Below, piece by piece: positions 1 to 11,600 of a stretch of 64,000 bases of DNA (its first letter is position 1; the number at the start of each line of letters is the position of its first letter). The stretch spans positions 21,561,001-21,625,000 of the forward strand of contig NC_083386.1 of the NCBI RefSeq assembly GCF_031755915.1. The letters run 5' to 3'. The stretch is from Ziziphus jujuba. Its lineage: Eukaryota; Streptophyta; Magnoliopsida; Rosales; Rhamnaceae. Under the pieces are notes generated by a model. That model had not been told where the DNA came from, searched no databases, and saw only the letters and a list, made by a program, of their open reading frames with translations. Position numbers and translations under genes: made by a program.

Positions 1-143
1 TTTGGGGGTAATAATCTTACTATTCTACCTGAGTTAATCTTGAGATCATGTTTTAAATTCTGTTATTTAATAATTTTGTGTACCTTATATCAATTGTAAA
101 ATTACTAAATAATTTAAAAAGATTAGTTCAAATAAAAAATTTA

Positions 144-2424
144 GGGATAATATCACTAGAAATCCTTAACTATATTAATTGTGACACTTGGGTCCCCGAA
201 TTATTATTATTATTTCTTGACAATTTGATCTCTCAACTTTCTATTTTCTTACATTTAGTCGCTAGTCAATTTTACATTAAAAAATCGGTTAGTAAAAGGG
301 ATCAATATGAAACTTTGCTATAATTTAGGTATACATGCAAAACATGTAATAAATACTTTAAAAAAAAAAACCTAAATAATATTTTAAAATACATATTCTA
401 ATAAAAATAAAATTTTTGGTACTAATAATTATTTTAAAATCTCAGTAAATTAATTTTTTTTCCATAAAAATCATGAAACAAAATTTTTTAAATATTTTAT
501 CTTTTGATTGTTTTCTTAAAAGTTAAAAATTTTAAAATATTTAAAATATTTTTTTATATGTTATCCTTAAAATCAAATATCATTTAATAAAATGTTTCTT
601 TTTCACTTCATATTTATTGTAAAAAATATTTTTTTTTATAATTCATGGAAAGAAATTATTAACATTTTTAAATTATTAATATCTTTAAATTATATGTGCC
701 AATAATTAAAAAAAATTAAAAGAAAACGTTTTTAAGAGAATTTGTTTCAAAAATAATTATAAATATGAAAAATCTTTATAATAATAAAAATCTTAAAATT
801 ATACTTTTTCATTAAAAAAAAAAACACATCTAAAAATTTAATTGAACACTAATTTTTTGAAATTTTTTAAGTGAATACAAAATAAAAAAATCCATATAAA
901 TTTTTAAAATGTTTATATTTTTCCATGAATATGAGAAATTTTTTTGACAATAAATAAATAAAGGACATAAAAAGAAACTTTACCATGTTTAATTTTAAGA
1001 ATAAAATTTAAAAACTATAATTGATATATATTAAAATTTTTAGATTTAAAAAATTCAAAATATAAAGTACTTTCTCAATTTTTTATTTTCATGGTTTTCT
1101 ACGGAAAATATATATATATATATATATATATAGAAAAATTCTATGATGTGGATCACATCAAAGTTGATATTTTTTCTAAAAAAAATATCAACTTTGCTGT
1201 ATATGTGTACACAGTAAAAATCGATATTTTTTTTTCAAAAAATGTCAACTTTGGTGTGATCCGCATGCGAACCGATCCGTACCGTAAAACTACTATATAT
1301 ATATATATAATATGAAACTCATAGTAACCCAATTTGTTAAAAAATATGTTTGGGTTGCTTATGGAATCCTAGAATTTAAGGACATTTAGATGTTTGGTAA
1401 AATTAAAATTTGTCCTATTTATTTTATAAATTTTGAAAGTTACACAGTTATTTTTAAAATCATGTTAGAGGATACTTCTAAATTCTAATTCTTTAATAAT
1501 CAGGATATAAGTTTAAAATTTTCAAAATACCCTTAATTAATCATTAAAATTCCACCAATATTTATCCTCTATCCTAAACACACATATTCAAACAAAAGCT
1601 CTAATATAAATAAGAATAATACTTGAGGCATAATCTAGTCTACCAACATATTTATCAAAAGTATATTTGTTTATATTTAGTAACATTTATCTTTTCAAGA
1701 TTTACTTATTTATTTATAAGTTATATTAATATGCTAACCAATTAAATATTAACACGTATACTCTTTATAGATTTTATTAGTAAACTAAATGGTGCTTGCA
1801 AGTATTACTCTATAAATAACGTTAATTTTATATATAAATATTTTGTTATTTTTTAGATAATTTTTTTTTATTATTTCCATAAAAAATATTTTATTATTTC
1901 ATACGTAAACAAATTAGTTTTTTTTTAAAAATAATTATAAATTAAAAATACTTATGATTTTTTATATACATTATTAACAATATACTGTTCAATCTTAGTA
2001 TAAAACAAATCACAACATAGTAACATTTAAAGTATTTGTTTTTAGAAAAAAAAAATTTATAATACATCGTATGCCCATTTTGGTAATTGCAAAATTTTAC
2101 AATAATTCACTTCTTTAAGTTACAAAACATTTATTTGCAACTTTTACATCTTATAACAGTTTCCATATATAATTTATGAAACACTCATTAATTATTTTTC
2201 TATTAATTTTGTTCTCTAACATAGTTAAAGCTAATTATTTTAGAATTTACAATAATACCGTATTGGCGTTAAAGTTTTAGTTTGATCCGTTCTATTAATG
2301 GATTTTTGGATGGAAAATTGGCAGCGTAACAAAATAGGAAGTTGAGGATCAGATTGTCAACAAAACAGTTGGGGACCTAAATGTTACAATCGATATAGTG
2401 TAGGGGCTTCTGATGATATTACCC
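144..2424. mobile_element. Non-coding Mutator-like element with long terminal inverted repeats
   Basis: The first 175 or so bases (from GGGATAATATCACTAGAAAT) match the reverse complement of the last 175 or so (which reads GGGTAATATCATCAGAAGCC) at roughly 70 percent by eye, including shared blocks such as GGTCCCC and TTGACAAT. The element is flanked by a likely 9-bp target duplication, AAAAATTTA at 135-143 and AAGAATTTA at 2425-2433, differing at one base. Long inverted termini starting with G and a 9-bp duplication are the known hallmarks of MULEs. No transposase frame is visible, so it would be non-autonomous and old. Exact ends were set by eye. Confidence 0.65.
1150..1262. repeat. Foldback repeat inside the Mutator-like element
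   Basis: The block at 1150-1175 (GGATCACATCAAAGTTGATA and on) pairs with 1237-1262 (AAAAAATGTCAACTTTGGTG and on). A middle copy at 1177-1196 (AATATCAACTTTG) can pair with the first arm instead. AT runs lie on both sides. It looks like a small foldback insertion nested in the larger element. Confidence 0.6.
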
Positions 2425-2559
2425 AAGAATTTATGTTAATTAGGCCAAGATTAATGTAATGCTATAAATTTTGAATTTCTCAAGTAATGCAATTAACCGA
2501 AGTTTACTTGCTTTAAATAGAAGTTCTGAGCTTGAACATCTTACTTAAATCTTTGGGAA

Positions 2560-2590
<31 letters not shown>

Positions 2591-5017
2591 TTGTAATATT
2601 TGAGTCATTGTAATATTATATTAGGAAAAAATATTATATTTAACAGTCATTCCATGTCAACATATCTATTGTCGTGTCAAGATCCACACATCTCTTGCTT
2701 TATGTTTCCAGTTAAGCAAAAATGTGTTTTAGTTTTTCAACCGGACTTTTAATTAAAAAGATAGAGTCGTTGAAGATAAAATTAAAACAACTATATTTTC
2801 ATTTTTTTAAAAAAAAAAAACTATGTTTATGGATTAATTTATGAAAAACAACTATTAATTTGACTAGACTAATCATATGTGGTAAAGAAAATTACGTCCA
2901 TAAAATTATATGGTGAAGATAACACTCTTGTGTTGGATAAAGCTACAGTGTTGTGTTGGATAAAACAACACTTGTAATTATGAGATCCTTATGAAAAGTT
3001 TTGGTCATAATTGGAAAGCATTTAATTTCCATATCCATAGCTTAGGTTTGGATTTTATATTTGCCAATCCTATCCAACATCATTAATGCTTTCATTTCAT
3101 TTATAAATAAACCGCATAAAATAAATAATAATTGCTTTTCAGAATAATGTGGAATTCATTCGTAGACTACGTCTCATGGTATAAATATTTAGATCCGGGG
3201 TTCAAAGAAAAAAAGAATAGAAGATTTTTATCTGCTATATATCAGAGCAGGTAAGCTAGATCATACTTGATAAAAATGATAAAAATTTTAAAAAAATCCA
3301 CGATCAACTTTAATTTTTGTCAAGATTCATTTTGCTATGTATGAAAATATACACAATTTTGTACTAGTGTCAACCCCATAAACACAAAAAACAAAAACCA
3401 AAAAAAAAAAAAAAAAAAAAAGAAAAAGAAAAACTTTCAATTTCTTGGCAATAAAGTTTCATAGAATTTAAATTAACTGTTACGTACAAATCATATTCTA
3501 TTTGTGCATTATTATTATTATACCAAGATAAAACTTTCTGATTAAGGCTCTCGATGTGCCTTTTTTTTTTTTTTTTTTTTTAAATTTATTTATCAAATTG
3601 TTTCTCGAGCTGCATTACCAAAAAAGACAAAGCAGTTGTTTCTCGAACTGCTTTATGGACACAATTTTACATTATGCTTTTAGCAGTTTGCGGCACTCAG
3701 GCCCTTCGTGAAATTTTTTTTCATTATTAATTTTGATTTTATTATGCTGCGCTGCCTACTGCATGATTAATTTGCTTCCAATCTCTCTCCTTTTATATGT
3801 GGCTAATAATTTAAATAATTTGTTCCTTTCTTTGTTTTTTTGGTAAATAAATAATTTGTTCCTCTCAGAAAAATAATTAAAATAATAGTGTATTAAATAG
3901 GGAAAAGAAAAAGCATAAAGTTTTGAATGTCTCCAAGTGTCATAGACTCATAGCTTCATTTACTTGAAAAGAAAAAAAGTCATACTTTCATAAATAACGT
4001 TTCCTAGCTTGCTTGTTCACGTGGGGTGTAGTGCAAGAACTCTTTCAGATTGGGTCATAAATTAATTTAAATGTGACAAATTATATAAAGTATGTTTTAC
4101 TTAAAAAAAATCCATATGCACTTGCTTCTCTATACAATTATATGTTGCATCAAACATATATTTTATAGACAAATGAATGAAAAAAAGAAGAAGGCAACAA
4201 CTGACTTAAAGATTCTTTCTTAGCTTTATTTATTTTGAAAGCATTTTCCAAAAGTCAAAGTTTGTAACTATTCTTCATCTTCTTCTACCCCTTTCAAATC
4301 CCTTTTGATTCTGTGCAGCCCTTTTTATGGTTATACTTTAAATCATCTATAATTGTGCAATCATATAGATAGTTATTCTGAATACTGATATTTTTTATTA
4401 ACTTTTAAATTGTTTTAATAAAATATTATTTTAACTATCAATTTTAAAAACAATTTAAAAGTTTATAAAAGACTTTTTGCATGAAAATTCCTAACCATAC
4501 AGATATAAGATATTTCAATTTAGTTGAAATTGATTATATTTGTAGGTTTGTTTTAGTAGTAGAACCATTGACAATACACTTTCAATTTCAAATTTGACCA
4601 TGTCCAGGTGAATTACTCCTCTTCCTTTTAGTCTAAAATATATTGTAATCCTGTAAAAAAAAAAAAAAAATAAATAACAATAAAAATTTATTGAAAAAGT
4701 TTTTATAACTTTCATATTTACAAAATACCATTTCTATTCATTTTATTTCATCAGATGTGATATAATTTCAAAAGATGAACCGGATAATTCCAATAAAATT
4801 TTATTCTTGAACAAAAATCCATTTTTTGATTGTAAAATATAGGTATATATGTGTTTTCATGGATGCTGCATTATTGAAGAATAAAACAAACATGCTGAAA
4901 GTGATATATTAATTGCTTAATTGACATGCAAATAAGGATGAATTTTTATTTTATTACCAAAAAAAAAAAAAAAAAGGATGATCTTTTTCTAAGAAAGAAT
5001 CAACATACAAAGTGAAA

Positions 5018-5021
<4 letters not shown>

Positions 5022-5061
<40 letters not shown>
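5022..5061. repeat. CT dinucleotide microsatellite
   Basis: An uninterrupted CT run of about 20 units in gene-free DNA. Confidence 0.95.
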
Positions 5062-5063
<2 letters not shown>

Positions 5064-5611
5064 ATTTTTTATTTGAGGACAATATGTAACTTCCATTAAT
5101 AGAAAAAGGGCAAACATCTTTAATTAGCAAAAGCGGGCAGAAGCCATCAAGGTGATCCTTTTACACAAATCATGTCTCTGTTAAAAGAAAATGCAGCATC
5201 TTTAATTGAAAACTATATATAATATATAATTTTGTTACAGCTTTTAAAAGATTTACATGTTTATTCTTTAAATGATGGGACCCAAAATTTTTTATATATT
5301 TATCCTTAAAAGGATAAATGTGTAAATTTTTAAGCAATGAACGACGAAAAGATGCTTACTATAGAAAATCTCTCTCTCTCTCTATTTATATATAAATATA
5401 TATTTGTATATCCGTTTATTATTATTATTATTATTTATAAAGGTTTATTAGTATCTCTAATTGACAATAAAATGATTACTTTTTTTTTTCTTTTCTTTTT
5501 GAAAATTTAGAAAAGGTTAACATAGTAATTAATCCAATTTTATTTGTCACAAAGCATATCATAGAAGCAGTAATTACTACAAATTAAAAGGAAAAAAAAC
5601 AAAAAAAAAAA

Positions 5612-5719
5612 AAGAAGAAGAAGAAGAAGAAGAAGAAACTACCATTACCAAAAACATTCTTACTTTTAATGAAATAAGAAACTACCACTACCAAAAGCAT
5701 TCTCACTTGCAATGAAATA
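5612..5719. repeat. GAA run joined to a 43-bp tandem duplication
   Basis: A GAA/AGA trinucleotide run (5612-5638) leads directly into two adjacent 43-bp units (5634-5676 and 5677-5719) that both begin AGAAACTACCA and end GAAATA, with few mismatches. The repeat boundary falls in the trinucleotide run, which suggests slippage. Confidence 0.85.
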
Positions 5720-8359
5720 AAATCCAATTTAAATAAAATTCTGCAATTGATTTAAGGCTTAATTATGATTAAGATAGTGATGTATACAACTATACAAATT
5801 AAGGTTTATTTATTTTTTGATATTGGAAAGGATGGTTCAAATTCGATCAAGACCTTTACTGCCAAATCAGGCTTTTCGTTTAGCAATTAAAGACTTACAT
5901 TACATTATTCGGTGAATAATTAAAGACTTGCATGGGCGTATATAATTAGATTAATATTAAGATAATTTGATCATTTTGATATCAAATTTATTTTTGATAG
6001 CTTTTGAATCATATCAAATATTAGTATTCAAAATTTTAAAAATTATTAAATATGATTTAATGACTTATTAAAACCTATTTAGAAAAATAAATTTTAAATT
6101 TCAACTTTTAATACGATACAAATGTTGAAAAATGAAATCGTAATATTAATTCTCATATTAAAAATTTAAAAAACTGATTATGTTTATATATATATATATA
6201 TATATATCAATGATGTGTTAGTGTACTACTTAGTACGTTTATTTTATTTTTATTTTCTTCTTCTTCTTCTTTTTCTTATAGCAAAGTACAATTTTCTCAA
6301 AAATTTATATGCAATTTTTTTTTTTGGGGGTAAATAATTAATATACAATTTGTTAGTAAAAGACACAGGTTATGCATGCATATTCAGCTAGAGCTTGACC
6401 TCATTTGGTTTGATACATGAAACTTCCCAGTGCATTGAAAGAGAAAAGTCAGTGAGTCAAATGAGTCAAGTATATAAGTTGGTAACAATAAAATCAATCG
6501 GTTTGAATAATAAAAATTACACGCATAACTAGACAAACAAATATATTTCATCATCTATGTACGACTTTATATATAATTATGCATTAAAAAAAAAAAAAAG
6601 ACTTTATGTATAATCAGCCATAGAATTTTGCCACTTTATGGAGACAACGAAGCAAAGGTATAGTAGTTGAAGACTTAATGCCCTTATTTCTCTTTTGAGG
6701 TCTCGAGGTTAATACTTCCAAAAGAAAGGTTGTTTGTATTTATGTAATATCTTTAATTTATTTATTCCCCCCCTCCCCTCCCTTTTTTTTTTTTGGCTGA
6801 GATATTTATTCCCTTCCTTTGCTATTCAGCATCTTTCCTTTTGTCTTTTCTTTCTCTTGTCTAAGTAAATTTGGTAGATTTTTCTGGATCACTTTACTTC
6901 AATACCAAAATTGCAAAAAAGTGATTGATGGGTTGTTAATCACTTTGCAAATTCAATGATTACATTTTAATTAGTCTAGTTTATTATTACTTATCAAGTT
7001 TACAAACAATTCCCCACCTTCAATCCTCTATACATTGTTCATAACGGTACTATATACTGTTAATGACATCAGTATAAATACTGTGGAAACATTTGATAAA
7101 AAGACAATTTTCACCATGGATATATTAGGGTTTGTGCTCTGCTTTGCATTGATATTGATCATAGTTTCTAAGATTTTCTTCTAGCTAATATGAAAGTATG
7201 GGTGAAAATTAAGCGCAGTAACTTCAATGAATCAAACTAAATTACTAGCATTCTTTTTTTCCAATCATGTTATGATATGGTTTTCATAATATGATCTAAG
7301 ATATTTACAATTTTTATTTTTATTTTTGGTTAAAAAAAATCTATTCCAGGTACTGTTTCTGAACTGCTGAACAATAGAAGTAATCTTTGTCAGATTGGCT
7401 CAATCAACTTTTCCTTGGTAAATTGATATTGATAGGTGAAAGCACAAAATATTTGGGCAATTAAACTTTTACGAATTGAGGAGTGGAGTCGTTAACTGAC
7501 AGCTAATCTCAAACCTTGTGAACTTATACGAAATGGTTAAACTAATATGAAGTGAATTTAATTATGCATGTTACATATAGGGCATGTATGGAAATTTTTT
7601 TAATTTTTTTTATAAGCACTTATTTTTTTAAAGCTCTTTCATTAATACATATATTTTTTTAAAAATAAATGATAAAATATTTGGTTACACACAACAAAAA
7701 TCATTTATAATTTATTTTTGATATTTTTATTTTTTAATTTATGTATTAAATGTCTTTTTTTTTTTGGTTTTCATCCTAAAATACTTATTTATTTTTCATC
7801 TCACTTATTTAGAGAAGTTAGTGCTACTCCTAAAAGCACCTTTATTACTTATTTCTTGCTAAAAAAAAAAACAAATACTTTTTAGATTTTTACCCAACAC
7901 AATCACATATATATATATATATATATATATTTATTTTCTCTTTTAAAAGTATTTATTGGAATTCAAAAACACCAAAAGGCTCAAAATTTCGATATGAAGT
8001 AAAAGAAGCTTCTGATATTTGCCCTAGCTTTTGCATTTGCAGTACTATGAATATGCAAAGTGACCATTTCACTCTTCAAATATTATTATGCTTTTTAGGT
8101 GATGTTTGCCAGTGGTTTAAAAGCATTCGGTCGGGAAGTTATGAAACATTTCCTTTTTATGTTCCACGTTTCCGTATTTTCCTCGTGTCCAAAAAAAAAG
8201 CTACCTGTCACAATCAGTTTATATATCTTTTTTATAGATCTAACAGTTTCCACCATGTGGAAAATAGATTTTCAAGCATTTCTCACAATGCAATGCAATT
8301 CTAATAATAATATACAACAAATTTATGGTCAAGCATATACTGTAAGGCTGGGGGAAAAA

Positions 8360-8392
<33 letters not shown>

Positions 8393-8634
8393 AGTAGAAG
8401 TAGCATAATCAAACATAAATATTGATTGATGATTATCTTGAAATAAAAACATCATTGATCTAACATAAATTATTGATCAGTAAAAACATATGCTTAAATA
8501 ACATCCTTACTAAAATATTTTGTTATTCTACGTGACTATCCATGCAGATTCAGGCATTTGTAATTGCTCAACAAGAAGCTTAAAAATACAAATTGGAACA
8601 TGGAAAATAATTCATGCTACTGATTAAGCAGAGA

Positions 8635-11600
8635 TTAAGCACTCTGATTAGCCTCCAATTCTAAAAATGGTGACTCTTCCTTCTTTTGGTTGCTGCCATC
8701 GACCCCACAGATTTGAATAATGAATTTGATTTTAGAAATTCCAGGAGGGATTGCAAGGTCAGCGATGTAGAAAGCTTCAACTTGTGCCACTCCAAGGAAT
8801 TCTTGTACTGCTTCTAACAATTCGGCTTGATTTCCATCACGTTTCTCAGCTTTTTTCTCAACAAAAATGTTGTAACGTGGGTATGCAGAATCATTGCCAT
8901 CTTTCAACTTCCAGATGATTTTGACACTAAGAGTTTTCGAGCCATCGGTCTTCCTACTCCATGTGATGTCTTGACCATTGACTAGCCATGAAGAAGAGGG
9001 AGGAAAATACAAACCACCTACAGTAGTCCTAAGTGAAATATGACCAAGCACTGCATGGTATTCTGGTGGCGCTCCAGTTGTATTATTGCAGTCATCTGTT
9101 TTGCATTCAAGTATGCTTTTACCAACGTGGGGCTTTGACCTGTAGCATACAGCACCAATTTCTGTCAATTTGTATCCAGTCATTACCATGCTATGCTCGA
9201 ATATGGTCCATCCTGTGGAAGATTGTGGATTTTCAATTTGACTTATAATCACTTCACTAGATTCGCTGGAGAGTTGATTTTTCCCTTCAGAAGGAAGTAG
9301 TAGTATGGACTTTGTTTCACCCACTGTGGAAGAAAAAACAAGTGATAGACCCAGAAGAGAATTATTCTCTGATTTCACCTGCAACATATTTGGGATGTTC
9401 ACAGTTTAGTTAGATACAATCAGAAAAACGTGCCGTATTAAAGTATAATGTTTTATAATCAAGTTACAATTCTCTGCATAAGATTCAGTTTCTTAATAGT
9501 AAATACAGGGTTAGTCTTACTAAATTTAGGATAGTCTACTTTTATACCAGCTCACCTTGACTTAACAAACAAAAGGACAAAATTGAATCGATTACTACAT
9601 TATAATTCTAGGCTATGGCACCAACACGATGAAAGAAAAAAAAGAAAAAAAGAAAAAAAATTATTGATTTTCTGTCTACAACTTTAATCCTCAGATGAAA
9701 TGGCTTACAGAATATGTGAAGTAGAGAGGTAGATGCCCTATGAGAACCTCTCCATGAAAGAGCCTTTTTCTGAAATCCACATTGTCTTTAAGATTTCCTT
9801 TAAACACTAAGTTTCCTCCCCCACTATAAGATGCCTCCTTGGAACTAAAATTTGCAAGTTTAAATCAAGACAGAATGTTAGACTTGGTTCTTTGTTAAAA
9901 ATAAGATAATTTGAAAAACAATGATTTAGTAAAATAGTTGAACTGCAGATCTAAGTTCAATACTTCAATGCCATGGTGCGGTATCAAAGTACTTGAAATA
10001 TTGTACTTTGATTGTCAGCATCATCAAAGATGAGCCTTTTCCGAATCCACAAAAAAGGGAGGGATAAATCAAAGCTTCATCAAACAATCAGAACGTTTTC
10101 AATCATATTTTCATTTAATGGGGTCTAAAAATTCCAAAAGTTCTCTAAAATATTTCTGGAGGAAAGAAGGATGAGACTAGAATTCATAAACTTTCCCAGC
10201 TCAACCAATCTCTGTTCTACATGGGCGAGTCCAAGGACCTACCCTTTATTGACTTCATGACAACAGAATATTGAAGATGTCAATTTTATATGAAGCACTA
10301 AAACTTACTCGAGCACCGCTTGAATAGCATCCGGAGTTGGGCTGTTATTGAACTCCACAAAAGGCTGCAACAAACATAGGATTTAGGAAGAAACTTGTTT
10401 GATAACCCAATATCAAAAACTTTCAATGGTGCATTCAGTCCACCATATGCATAGAGAAAAGAAAAATAATGGGGAACCTAACTGAATTACATATGGCAAG
10501 GAGGGAATAGTATCATTGAAAAAAAAAAAAGGAATAACAATCTAATTTAGTGCATACCTGAAAACCTTGGCAAGAAATGTTACACCAAGGACCATCTAAA
10601 ACTTGCACTCCATCAACAGAAAAATGGTGACCACGACCCTGAAGAATAAGAAGAAACCAGCTTTAAAAACAAGTACATACAGGAAAAATGTGCATGATCC
10701 CATCTAGAATATGCCAAAGACAAACTGCAAAGCAGCAAAGAGAAAATTCGAGCAACTTTGGCAGACAGAGTATCCTAATTAAATAGGTGATTTTTATCCA
10801 TGCAATTATTGTGATCCCATTTCATTGTTCATATTAAAAAGGAAAACTTAAGAAGTTCTCCCACCCTTTCAAGAAAATAGATTGAAACAAAATAGATATA
10901 ATCCATTGGGGTTAGTGAGGTGAATTGTGAACAATGAACACATACATGATCGCATAGATCTAATCCATCAAAATATCAGTTAGCCTACTTATTAATAGAA
11001 CCAAATGAATATAATGCTTAAGAGAGCTTAGCTATAGAAGTCAATAAAGAACCCAGGGATAGAATTATTCCAAGTAGTTTCAACCTGATCAAAATTTGAA
11101 TAGAACGGTAGTACTTTAAGATAATTTTGCATAATATCCCCATGATTTCTGCACAATAATTGTGATCCCATTCCATTGTTCATGGTAAAAAAGAAAACTT
11201 AAGAATTTCTCCCACCCTTTCAGGAAAATGGATTGAAACAAAATAGATATAATCCGTTGTGGTTAGTGAGGTGAATTGTGAACAATGAACGCTTGCATGA
11301 TCTCGTTGATCTAGTCCATCAAAATATCGGTTAGCATACTTATTAATAGAACAAAATGAACATAATGCTTAAGAGAGCTTAGCTATAGAAGTCACTAAAG
11401 AACCCAGTGACAGAATTATTCCAAGTAGTTTCAACCTGATCAAAATTTGAATAGAATGGTAGTACTTTAGGATAATTTTGTGTAATTCCCCACGATTTCT
11501 CCACAAGGCTCCACCAACTGCAAAAACCAAAGTTTATGAAAACAATGTCATCTAACAACTGAACTATGACAGTCTATGCCGTGAAGAAAAGATTAAATAA

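Larger units (their letters stand above)
1..8634. other. Gene-free AT-rich intergenic region
   Basis: No open reading frame here resembles a known protein or shows codon structure extending through splice sites. The longest ones are short and run through simple repeats. The region holds a transposon-like element at 144-2424, a foldback inside it, a CT microsatellite, a GAA run joined to a small tandem duplication near 5612-5719, and several AT runs (for example 1109-1131, 2569-2591, 6186-6207 and 7909-7931). The last 180 bases or so lie downstream of the ENGase stop codon and probably include its 3' untranslated region. Confidence 0.7.

Noticed and set aside
3600..3700. Repeated TTGTTTCTCGA.CTGC block considered as a microRNA precursor
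   Set aside because: It is a short direct repeat, not a clear stem, and matches no microRNA I know.
7579..7900. Possible hAT-like miniature element (GGGCATGTATGGAAA, AAGCACTTAT, AAAAGCACC)
   Set aside because: The composition is suggestive but the two ends do not pair convincingly and no target duplication was seen.
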